A model generated the notes under the pieces. The model ran no database searches. It saw nothing but the letters and a program-made list of their open reading frames with translations, and was not told where the DNA came from. This document shows, one piece after another, positions 21,701-33,000 of a DNA stretch of 64,000 nt (within the stretch, counting starts at the first letter, position 1; each line of letters opens with the position of its first letter). The DNA comes from Akebia trifoliata (lineage: Eukaryota > Streptophyta > Magnoliopsida > Ranunculales > Lardizabalaceae). The stretch is from assembly GCA_017979445.1 (NCBI GenBank), contig CM030707.1, positions 22,450,586 through 22,514,585 of the forward strand. Direction: 5' to 3'. The position numbers were made by a program, and so were the translations under genes.

Positions 21701-24700
21701 AACTTCAAGCTTACTAGCAGGAAGTTAAAAAAATAAAAAATAAAAAGAAAATAGGAAAAGGAAATGATTCTTTTTATTTTGAAATGGTTCATAGATGCAA
21801 ATCATGATCTTGAATAAGAAAAAGAAAAGGTGAAAATAAATCACAAACTTACTTTTGTAGACACTTCAACAGAAAATCTTTTGCCTCCAAAGAGAGATGC
21901 TCAGGGATAGGGGGATGAGACTTTGTTGTCCCAATGTGAAAGAGAGCAGCAACCTAGAAGAAGTTAGTATGAAAATGAAAGTGAGAACACCTTTGAACGT
22001 TCACAATAATCTATTCAAATGCAGTGGAACTTCAGAAATCAAAAGAAAGGGAAAAAGAATGGTCAATAACGAAAAGTGGCATTAAGTGCACACCTCTTGG
22101 TACTGTTGGCTCCAAGGAGGCTTTCCTGTAGCCATCTCAATAACAGTACATCCGACACTCCAAATATCAGCGGAGCTAGGAATTTTTATATGACAATCAG
22201 AAAAGTTACAGTTCACAAAGAGAAAAACAAACAAAAATAAATCGGACAAGAGTATGGCACACACAAATGACTAGTCAATAAAAGGTCTAGCACTGGTAAT
22301 TTCTCAAAAATACCAAATGCTGTAAAATTAGTAGCAAGAGATAAAGGAGTGCAAACATACTCTACTGGCACATAGTTATAAATATTGTTGGAAAAGACAT
22401 TCTTGGAAGATTGTAATATAAAATATAAAAATAAATGAAACAACAAAAAAGTAAAATAAAATACAATGTCAAATAAAACTTCAAGGACTTAATATTACAG
22501 TCATTAAGAGCCACGTACAGAGACAAAACCTAGTGAGGATTATGCCCATAAATTTTTTGTCATGGTAGAGTTAGATGTTGAAAAAGTGAAAATTTTGGAT
22601 AACTAAAAGATGTTAGTTTAACCTAAAAAGAATGGAAGCAATCATATGGAAAGTGGTGAAAATTAGATAACTATTTCCGTTTAGTATTGCTTTCATATAT
22701 TTCAAAATATCATAACAATCACATGAGGCTGGCACGAAAGTAATTATTCAATTTCTTCCGAGGAACCTTATATAACAGATTTTTAAGATGAAATTACTAG
22801 CAAGTTACAAGATACAAATTATCCTTACAAGAATAAAGTAATTTTCAAAGAAGAAAAATTAATAAGTGGAATAGGCAGTCCCTAGAAAATGAGGCATCCC
22901 GAAGCAACCAAAACTGCAATGAAATGGTCAACTGCTCCTACTAAAGTATCAAGGAAGAAAAACAAAGAGAGATGCATCTTTAGACAATGAAAACAATGCA
23001 AGAAGACATTCTAACAGAGCCAAGAGAAGAGTTAAAAAATTTGAGTGGAATCCATTGGTTAAATAAAGTATCACTGATCACAAATCACAAAATAGCATCT
23101 CAATTTAAATTATAAGTGATTCAATTCTAGTGAGGGTGAGATTGGGGTCACAACACTTATATGGCTGGCAAGTGCAGAGCTTCTATGAGATAGAATGAGA
23201 CCTTTTAGTGGTTATTTAAGTGGTTGACGTAAACTTGCATGTGGATGTACTCTCTCATGTATCAGTTGTCTCAAGAACTGACGAGTTTTGACTCTCACTA
23301 GGTACATGTGTCAATCACTTTGATCCTTGGTCCAGGTCGACACAAAAAAACCTGCCAGTGGTATTTGAAAAAATGCCAATTCCCTCTCCCCAAATATTAG
23401 GTTTATATCCAATCTCCTAACCCTAAGCATTTTGGGTCTTGGATCACGCAGAGATCTCAACCACTCAGACCTTAAAAGGAACATAAAACCCCCAAAAAGG
23501 AAAAATCCTAAAAAAACAATATTTGTTTTCAAAATAGCCCCGCAATTAATGGAACCCCCCCCCCCCCCCCCCAAAAAAAAAAAAAAGACAATTGAGTACA
23601 TCTGTTACAAATCCTTATTGAGCATTCCATTCTATGAGAAATTATATCTTGTGGCAAGGCATGTTTGTTTAAATCTTTTCCTTACAATACACTTCCTTAT
23701 CCTTTTAGGCCTTCCTTTGTCTCTATAAACATAGTCATGCATTTTATAAGTAAACAATACAGTAAAACAATTTAAGGAACAAAATACATAGTTATGTTAA
23801 GGTGGGAAGGTCAGTGAGTGTTGACACCATGAATAGGGTTCAAACCCATCTACACCCACTAACTCGCTTAGCAATGAAAACTAAACAAAATAATAAAGCA
23901 GTAAATATGTGAATCATGTGTCACATTTTTATTAAATGTATGAAAGCTCAATTGTTTAGACTTGAAACCCAAACTAAGCCACCATTGATCTCTGATCTCA
24001 AATAAATACATCAGATATACATTTCACAAATAATTTTATTTTTTTTACTCTCTAAATTCAATTCATGGCAGTACAAAAACATAAAAACTTCTAAAATAGA
24101 ATAAAGAAAAAAAAAAAAAAGATAAATACTTCATATTTTACAAAAAAAACCACATGCCTGTAATCCTGTAAAGGTTATAGAGATGTATAGTGATGCTTAC
24201 AAGCTATGCCCAGTCTGAAGAATGACTTCAGGAGCCATCCAATACGGGGTGCCCTTCATTGACTTGGCACCCGACATAGTAGCCTGCATTAATCCACAAA
24301 CCTCAGATAGCATATTATATTTCAGGAAAGTAATATTAGAGAATATTGAAAACTATAGAGAAAAGGTCATGCAATGCTTATACCAGTTCAACGACTTTCT
24401 TAGAAGCACCAAAATCAGCAAGCTTGATGCACCCTTTATTATCTACAAGAATGTTTGCCCCCTGAATGTAGAACTGACTCAGTTTACTTTTCTTAAAAGT
24501 ATAAATTGCAGAGAAGAGAGATATACCTTAATGTCTCTGTGCATTATTCCGTTTTTATGGAGATACTCCAAACCCAACAACAGTTGCTTCGTATACATTC
24601 GAATAACCTATTCAACAAATGGGTTTGGAACATATCAGCAATCCAAGCGCACCAACTCCACAGAGTTTCAAAGAATATCGATTACTTACAGCCTCCGGGA

Positions 24701-25696
24701 AGGAACCAAATTTGCCAAGAAGTGATGAGATAGATCCTCCAGGGACGAATTCCAGGAGAATATTTAAAGTTCCCTCCTCCCTAGCAGTTCCCAAATATCT
24801 CTGAAGAACAAAACAACCAACAAACAATTGGACAAGAGAACAGACCATAACTTCCAAAAGAACAAGAGATCAAACTCACTACGATGTTTGGGTGTGATAG
24901 ATTCTTAAGAAGCTTCACTTCTTCCTCAAGCTCCCGAATATGAGCCTATTTTGAACCAATCAGACAAATTCAGTTGAATTCTTAACCAAAACTTATAAGA
25001 CAAAAAACGAAATCGTTTGAAAAATCAAAACCCAAATAAATTGAAATAGAAGAATAAGATGAAGAGTTATTATAGTTGAGGATCACAAGAATCTACACCA
25101 CATATAGTTCATCAAAGAAGAATTAGTATAATAAACACTCCGATTCAATTGAAACTAGAGATCTACAAAATTACACCAAAGAACACAACACTACTTCAAA
25201 TAATTAAAGAACAATCAGCATTCAAAGATAGTTCCATTTCCATATACAATTAAATAAACCAAAAATAAGATAATCCGATCCTTACCTGTGCTTTCTCCTT
25301 CGAAGCATTGTTTGTTGCGATCAAAACCTTAAATTGAAGAGAGAGATCAAATAAGAGATCAAATAATAGAAATCGGATCCAAATTATGGACTCGAAAAAA
25401 AAAAAAAAAAATTTCCAAACTTGTTTGACGGCTAGAAGTTCTCCAGAATCGAGATTCATGCCCATATAAACTCGACCAAATGCACCACAACCGATCAATT
25501 CGCCTTTCCTCCATCGAACAGGAGGTGTGTTGTCTTTAGGGTTTGGAGGCGGAGGCGAATGTCTGGAGAAAAGCCCTACTCTTGATTTTCGTATACAAGA
25601 ACCGATCTTCTCAACTAGAGATCCTTCATCTACTCCTCCATCTGGACTTCGAAATACAAGAGATCGACGTACTGATCCAAAGACGTCTTGGATCAT
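15794..25696 (-). CDS. NPK1: MAP kinase kinase kinase, ANP1/NPK1 type (17 exons, 681 aa)
   Basis: Serine/threonine kinase at the head of the plant cytokinesis and stress MAPK cascade; in the known family it activates MKK6-type kinases and binds a NACK kinesin through its C-terminus. Exons, 5' to 3': 25696-25421, 25327-25286, 24945-24880, 24800-24690, 24607-24527, 24461-24384, 24283-24201, 22175-22094, 21953-21853, 21440-21401, 21221-21162, 21066-21017, 20930-20699, 20592-20356, 17864-17530, 17452-17385, 15897-15794. All have AG/GT borders and a continuous frame of 2046 nt. The kinase domain is about residues 60-324: glycine loop GCGAFG (69-74), Lys91, HRD 188-190, DFG 208-210, APE 235-237. 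The N-terminus [10 protein letters not shown] and the C-terminal [20 protein letters not shown], ending RFASPGK, are family signatures. The length fits the family (about 650-690). Three large introns hold transposon debris. The copy looks intact and functional. ANP1, ANP2 and ANP3 orthology is not resolved. Confidence 0.96.
16764..16852 (+). mobile_element. Short truncated L1 insertion in kinase intron 16
   Basis: AAAAGATCTCA at 16764-16774 is repeated at 16842-16852. The 67 bases between end with CTTACACTTATCGGAAAAAT and an A-rich tail whose AAAAATAAAAATAAA pattern matches the tail of the L1 at 34017-34038. It is therefore a 5'-truncated L1 with an 11 bp target duplication, antisense to the kinase gene. 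Confidence 0.7.
19190..19720 (-). mobile_element. L1 LINE fragment (reverse transcriptase C-terminal region) in kinase intron 14
   Basis: Minus-strand pieces read [10 protein letters not shown], then [10 protein letters not shown] (19462-19695), and further on [18 protein letters not shown] and WELWAHF (near 19330-19240). These are the typical order of the segment before and within the zinc-ribbon-like tail of plant L1 ORF2 proteins. Frames are interrupted. It lies in the same orientation as the kinase gene and is a dead 5'-truncated copy. Confidence 0.75.
19788..19925 (-). mobile_element. tRNA-derived SINE, copy 1, in kinase intron 14
   Basis: Read on the minus strand: GGTGCTAGCTAACTTGGTTC resembles a polymerase III A box, GGGTTCGATTCCTGCC is a good B box, and the unit ends CTGATAAAAAAAA. 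A clearly homologous copy lies at about 55100-55225, also on the minus strand. TTATTCTT on both sides may be part of a target duplication. Confidence 0.7.
23555..23586. repeat. C18-A14 homopolymer pair in kinase intron 8
   Basis: A run of 18 C followed by 14 A. Such runs are error-prone in sequencing, so exact lengths are uncertain. Confidence 0.8.
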
Positions 25697-25755
25697 TCTT
25701 TTTTTGTTGTTCAGAAAATCTAGGGTTTACAGATTTGATTGTTGTGAAGTGTTGT

Positions 25756-25785
25756 TCAGAGGAAGTACGGAGGTTTGAGTTTCAT
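25756..25785 (-). promoter_or_regulatory. Nine-codon upstream ORF in the kinase 5' leader
   Basis: An ATG at 25785 opens MKLKPPYFL and stops at 25756, 59 bases before the kinase start codon at 25696. If the transcript starts upstream of 25785, as the GA/CT tract suggests, it could reduce or regulate translation. The transcription start is not shown by the sequence. Confidence 0.45.
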
Positions 25786-25789
25786 TTCG

Positions 25790-25792
<3 letters not shown>

Positions 25793-25820
<28 letters not shown>
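25793..25820. repeat. GA/CT microsatellite near the kinase transcription start
   Basis: A pure AG run of about 28 bases, reading CT on the gene strand, about 100 bases upstream of the start codon. CT-rich runs near plant transcription starts are common (Y-patch-like). Confidence 0.75.
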
Positions 25821-25878
25821 TTGTAGGAGGGAAAAGGTGGAGAGGACTTTTTTCAAACAATTAATTAAAAAGAAATAG

Positions 25879-27003
25879 CGGTGGAGTGGGGTCAGGACTC
25901 AAGAGAATACTATAAAGTTGATGATGAAGGTTTGATTAGATCGAACGGCTATAAAACATTAATTACTGATTGTGGGCAAAGCACTGAGGAAAGAATTGCA
26001 AATATTGGATTCCATCTCTTACCGAAAATTTGTGTTAAATCAAATTAAAGCATCACTATTGTGGTGACCTCGATGCCATCAATCTAAACTTGCAAAAATT
26101 CTCAGAGAAAATTCAACTAATTATTTTTCAATTCTACTAGAATCAATCAATCTTCTAAAATAAGAGTTACTATTGGCACCCCAACTTTTACTCATTACAC
26201 CCTAACTCTTTAAATTAATTATCACACTCCAGTTAAAGATTAAAACACACTCTTCAAAGGTTTTTTTTTTTTTTTTTTATTGTTTTTTTTTTGGTCTATG
26301 CTCGTACAATTATCATTCAAACTTTATCCCAAAGTATTGGGGTTTGATTGATTGAATCTTTTGCTCCTTTTTCATATTTGAAAGTGAGAGCATTTTTTTC
26401 ATTATTAAAATCAATAATAAAATTTAATTTTTAGAATCCATAATCTCAATTGACTACATTATCTTTTAGAAATAATTATTTCTTTTTAATCGAGAATCAT
26501 AATTGACTACATTACAGTTGTGATACAAAATATTATTTACCTCTGAGCGAGTAAGAAAATGGCTTGAATTGCTGCTGATTTTTTTCTTTTCTTTTGTTAC
26601 TTACAAATAATTTTTAATAATTCAAATGTTCAAATCTACATAAAAACAAAAATTATTTTTTAGAATTCAAATGTTTCAGATTTTGTAGTATCTTATCTGC
26701 AAGTCCAATTGCTTAGACCCAAATTCGAAGGTATTCACTTGGCCACTCCACCAATCCAATCCAAAAAACTGCTTCTTAAAACCAAACACTATTTCGATTC
26801 GACCAGCATAGAATAAAACCTGGACGGACCTCTCGGCAGATTTTTTTCATTTTAGTACATCCAACCATCCTTTCCCATAGCAGACGAGCACTTTTGGAAT
26901 CTAAAAAATTAACTGAGGCGGATTTCCATCAACAACATAGGTATAAAAATAAAAATAAAAAAGCTGGTTCATAAATATAAGGGGACCGTGATCCCCAGGG
27001 GAT
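25879..27003. other. Intergenic region between UTP3 and the kinase gene
   Basis: About 1.1 kb separating the UTP3 stop codon from the upstream end of the kinase gene, both transcribed leftward. It must hold the UTP3 terminator and the kinase promoter. Bases 26166-26262 are a copy of the TATTGGCACCCCAACTTTTA dispersed repeat, followed by T-rich runs. No further gene is seen. Confidence 0.6.
26166..26262 (+). repeat. Dispersed TATTGGCACCCCAACTTTTA repeat, copy 2
   Basis: GTTACTATTGGCACCCCAAC then CATTACACCCTAACTC and AAAGATTAAAACACACTCTT. It is the best preserved of the copies at 12712, 26166 and 56280. Confidence 0.6.
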
Positions 27004-30000
27004 CTAGCTTTTGAATCTGATGCTACGGCTGATTCCAGCGTTGATTCCAGAAACTTCTCCACCATATGGACCACTAGGCCTCTTGACCTCCCGCACCTGC
27101 CCTTTACGACGCACCACAGCCTTCTGGTGCTTCAACTGAAATAACATCCAAAAATAGAAAGTGAGTAGATAATGTCATGGGCATTGATTTGATCCATTGG
27201 AATCTCAGAAATTTGCTGTAAAATTACCTTGTATTTCTTTCTTGGATTCTTGGTAAGCTTCTTCCGAGCACGAGTTAGCCCTCTATTTTTCTCAATCTGG
27301 TGTCATAGGAATTGAAAACATCAAAATGAGATCGTTACACATTGAATGTAAATGGAGCATATAATGGGCGCCACATATCGGATCAGTTATGGGTCATCCC
27401 CAACAAGATGCCCTATTTGGTAAAGATGATTTGTACTGACCTGATAAGTAATAAGTCGTTTCCCATCTACCACCTCGGTTTCCGTCACAGATGGGACCAC
27501 GGGTGTTCTGCATAAATAAAACAAGCATAAGAAATCTATTTTCTCAATACCATTTTCTTGAGAAATTGATTTTCTAGAGAAAATGTTTTCTACGCAATCA
27601 TAGACTTCAACCATGTCATGATCCCAGGGAAACAAACCTTGAATACAACTCTGCTTTTGCAGATAATTTTGCAGCTCTTTGTAGTTTCACTTGTTTATAA
27701 AATTCATCTTCTGATTCTTCTGTTCCCCCATCCTCATCAACATCTGCATTCATTGGTTCAGCCCCTATACCTCGTAGAGTTTCAAATTCATCACCGACCT
27801 CATCAATGGGCTCAACTCCAGCTTTTGATAGAACCCGAAGCTCATGCTTTCTCCGTCTTTCTCCAATATCATCCCTCTTAGGCAAATCATCGTCACCGGA
27901 AATAACCTTGAACAGAAGAAAATGTTTGAAAAGTATAATCTTTCTTTTTATAAACAAGAAAATCAAATTATCCAAAAATCTGGACAAACGTATAAAGAGC
28001 CCTATCCACAAAAAGAATATCAAATACCTATGAAAGAAATCAAACAAGTATCCCAAACAAATCCAACAAATAACCTCTAGAAGTAATATTAAAAGAAAAT
28101 TCTGATCAAGATCAATACCTTTGATTTATTAACTTTTGTTGTAACAAGTTGTGGTAGTTTACTTAATCGCAATGAACTTGCAAGACCATTATTGGAGCTA
28201 TAAGTGCCTCCCTCGTCTATAATAACCTCATCACCAAAATCATCAAATGTTTCGAACTGTCTGCCCAATTATAAATTACATGAATTAGCGTCCTCTCAGC
28301 ATTACATAATAAACATATATTTTGGGTGTATCCATACAAGACTTGTACCTGTTTACTGGTTGCACAAGATGTTTTTGAGTTCTATCCGGCTTCTGTAATA
28401 TGGAGCTAAATATGCCCTTCTGCTTCAATTTTTCTTCAAGATTTGCTCTCACTTTCAACATTTCCATGCTTCGTTGGCCAACTTGATCAGCCTGCAATAT
28501 TTTTAAATTCAATATTAACAATGGGTGCAATACAAAATATATGCAGCAATGGTAAAAAACAGAGCAAATAAGAATAAAGAGTTTATGCTTGACCTGACGC
28601 TTGTGTTTCTCTTTTTTATTTTCAGAACCCTTAGACAAGCCCACCTTTAGCAACTCAGCTGTTTCATCAGGCTGCATCTTTATCAGTTATTTTTCAAGGT
28701 ATCAGCACAGAACAATTATTTCAAAGAATAAATAAACTCATACAAAAATTATTGACAGACAAGATTAAGACAGATAACTACCAATGTGGCTTTACGTGAC
28801 TTGAGTGTAATAGAAGAGGGTTCACGATCTGTGCTAACAGGTGCAGATGCTAATGCAACACTTTCTTTGACCTGATTGGCTTCGGATTCCATCCCATGAT
28901 CCTGGTTAAGAATTTCTTCGATTTCTGAAGGAAGACTCTCGTCAAGCTGTTTCATCTGTCAGTTGAACCATGTGTCAGAAATTTTCAAGTTGAAAGGGAT
29001 ATCAAACTCCATCTTTCAATAGTAAGCAACCATAGTTTCCCGGTAGAGAAATGAATTATGAATGAACCCGCGAAACTGAAAGTGGGAATGCAGGTATTTC
29101 TGCGAGATATGTTTTCAAATCTTGTCAGCAACAATTATTTATTATTCTACCATAGATTTCTTGCAAAAAAAATCGGTCATATTTTCAGATTTATTGCATA
29201 GATCAGATATGACCATGTTATCAAAATATATTACAGTTATATTTTCTTTCTTTTTTCTCTTCTGATAAACAATTAACTTACTAATATTTGAGAAGAAAGA
29301 AAAGAAAAACAGACAAAAGTGAAGCATATCACTCCTAATATTTTTCCCACTATTGTGAGAAGAAACAAAAGAAAAACGGACAAAAGTGAAGCATATCATT
29401 CCTAATATTTTTCCCACCATTCCATTCTAAATTCAACAATATCCTTCTGAAGAACATGTGGATTCTATTGAATTCAATAACATAGCATACCTAGGAGCGT
29501 CTCCAACAATGCTCTTTAAAGTAAAGAGCATCTTTTGTCAAAAAGTGACAAATGTTATTTTAGCTAGCCTAAAATTTGTTGATTGCTCCAAGAAGCTCAA
29601 CAAATCTTTCTTTACTGTTAATATTTTATATTTGTTAAAACCTACTTAATCCTACTAAGTGTCGTGAGCTCACATTTTGGCATCAAAAAACATGATCCGA
29701 TGTCATAGGCTTGTAGAGAATGAAATTCTAAGAATTTTGAAAATAAGTAAATAAATAAATAAATAACACTATTTTTCTCTGTTAAATCTTAATTTTAAGT
29801 TTTGAGACTTAGTAACCATCCATTTTCAACACCTTGGATCAGCTCAAAAACTTTTTTTTTAAAATAAAATTTTGATAGGAGTTTTTCCATGAATTCTAGA
29901 AAGATGTGTTGGATTGCCAATGTGATAATCTATGTGGGCCCAATGACCCTTAGTTATGATTTGAAATCTTACTACGTAAGAAAAGTGTTTTTCATTTTCT

Positions 30001-33000
30001 AACATTAAAATAACTAGTCTTGGAGTGGAACCCCCCTCTTTATTTTAACATTTACTTCTAAAGAGGGATCAAAGTTGTGGAACTCGGTAGGAAGGTAGGT
30101 GCGCGCATTATCCTAGGGGAGGATGAAATAGCTTGGGTCTGCGAACAGCTTGGTATTGCCAAAGTCACCTCTAGAAGTATACAATCGAAATTCTCCAGGG
30201 TAGGGCATACGCTAATCCTCAGGAAGGATCGAAATCGCTTTGGGAGGTTTGTGAAAATACAACAGTTCTTCGCTCATGCGCGGTCGAGTTTGGTTATTTG
30301 TCCAGAGGGTAAGAATGGTATTGGCTGGAGGTCCTTAAGCTTTGACATAAGGATGGTATTGGCTGCGGTTTTAATGTCGATGAAAATAATGTCTTGGAAT
30401 GTCAGGGGACTGAACACTATAAGAAAGAGAGCAATGGTTAAGACTATGGTGAGGGCTGTCAAAGCTCACATAGTGACTCTATAGGAAACTAAACTGCAAC
30501 AAGTGCATGAGAAAACAGTAAAGGAATTGTGGGGAATTCAGAATGTCAGTTGGGCCGAACTTCCCGCAATAGGGACAGCAGGTGGTGTGTTATTCATGTG
30601 GGATAAACATGACATTGAAGTTGATGATGTGCTGGTTGGGGCCTTCACGGTGTCCATCCTGTGCCGTTGCGTTAGCGATGAGGTAAAATGGATTTTCACT
30701 AGTGTATGGACCAAACCTAAACTCAAAGCGGCGACAATTTTTGGGAGGAACTTGACGATGTACACAATTATTGGGACAAATCATGGTGTTTGGGGGGCGA
30801 CTTTAATGTGACCCAGTTCTCCTTCGAGAAATTTAGAGAGTCGAGAGTAACTTCAAGGATGTGGAAGTTCAGAGAGTTTGTGAGTAGAAATGAGCTCATT
30901 GATCTTCCTCTCCAAGGAAACCAGTTCACCTGGTCAAACAACCAGGATAGGGTAATTCTTAACCGGTTGGACAGATTCTTAATTTCTGAAAACTGGAAGG
31001 AACATTTCAACTCTTTGGTGCAAGAAACGGTACCAAATCCAGCCTCGGACCATTGCCCCATTTGTCTTCGAGTAGGGGCAGTGAGGAGGGACCCGACTCC
31101 TTTTCAGTTCAAGAACATGTGGTTACTTCAAACAGGGTTTAAAGATCGTATCCATGGTTGGTGGAATGACCTCAATGTTCAAGGGAGGCCCGGGATTGTA
31201 CTCCGGATGAAACTCAAAGAAATCAAAGAAAGGTTAAAAAAGTGGAATGTGGAGACTTTTGGTAGGGTGGAGATTAAAAAGGTGATATTATTGGAGATCG
31301 AGGCTCTTTATAGGGAGGAGAAAGATGGGTCGCTTTATGCGGAAAAGTGCTACAAAAGAGTGGATTTGAAAGAAAATTTTCAAAGGATAGCGACCATGGA
31401 AGAAGTGAGTTGGCGGTGAAAGTCGAGAGTGAAATGGCTCAAGGAAGGTGATAACAACAAAAAAAAATTCCATCGGATGGATAATGCTCACAATAGAGAC
31501 AACCACATCTCTAAGCTAAAGATTGACGGGGTTAGGAAGGAAGGGGATGACGAGGTGGCTAGTTGAGTGGTGGAATTTTACAAGAAATTATAAACGGAAA
31601 CCTATAGCGTATGGCCTAATCTGGATGGACTACAGTTCGATGCGATCATCATAGCCCAGAAAACATTCTTGGAAGACCTTCTAAGGACTCCACCGTGCTA
31701 TTACCGCCATGAGTAGTGACAAAGCGCCGGGGCTAGACGGGTTCTCAATGGGTTCCTTTAAAGAATGCTAGGAAATTGTGAAAGGGAATTTAATGCAAGT
31801 GGTGTCAGAATTTTATCACGAGGGTTCTTGGATATAGGCTCTAATTGCTCCTTCATAGCGCTCATCCCAAAGACTCATGGGGCGGAGTACATTGCAGACT
31901 TGAGACCGATTAGTTTGGTTGGGTGCACCTATAAATCATTTCGAAGTTACTTGCAAAGAGATTGAAGTGTGTGTTGGGTGGGGTCGATGTTCTAACAACC
32001 AACGAGTGCATAGACTCAAGGGTGAAATCTGGCAAGCCAGGAGTGGTGTGCAAAATAGACCTAGAGAAAGCCTATGATCATGTTAGTTGGAGCTTCCTTC
32101 GATATATGATGGGGCAACTAGGCTTCGAAAGGATGTGGATTCGCTGGGTTATGAGATGCGTCCCAACGGCTTCCTTTTCCATACCAGTAAATGGCCCCCC
32201 CAATGGTTTCTTCAAAAGCTCGAGAGGCCTAAGACAGGGCGATCCACTTTCTTTTTTTTCTCTTTCTCATCGTAGAAGAGGCACTCGGCAGGATGATTGC
32301 TAAGGCAACCTCAAACGGGGATATGCAAGGTTTTTCAATGGGTCGGAGATGCCCTCAAGTCTCACACCTCCAATTTGCAGATGACTTACTGGTGTTTACA
32401 GAAAATTCGCATAGACAGTTGGGCATCCTAAGTGAGGTTCTTTGTGGGTTTGAGGTAGTCCCGGGTCTAGCCATTAACTTCCGTAAAATTAAGGTATTCA
32501 TGGTCGGTAATGTGCATTGAGTGCCACTCTTGGGTGATCAGTGGGGACACTTCCGACTAACCATTTGGGGCTGTTGTTAGGCGTCCTAGCTAGGAGCAAG
32601 ACAGTATGGGATCCTGTTATAGAAAAAGTCGAAAGGAAGCTGGCTTCGTGGAAGACAAAGCAACCTTAATTAAAAGCTCATTAGCAACCATTCCTATCTG
32701 TTAGTTGTCTTTGTTTCAGATCCCAAGAAATGTGGAGAAGAGGTTAGAGAGAGTGTTTCGTAATTTCTTATGGCATGACAAAGAGGGGAAGAAAAAGTTC
32801 TATGTTGTCAACTGGAAGAAGATTTGCATGCCAAAAGAAGTAGGGGGTTGGGCATCAACAAATTGGGGCCAATGAACACTGCTCTGCTAGGAAAGTGGCT
32901 ATGGCAATTTGGGAGGGAGGAGAACAGCCTATGGAGGAAGGTGATTGCCTTAAAATTCTGAGTGGAAGAAGGGAGTTGGGATAGCAAGCCGAATCGAGCC

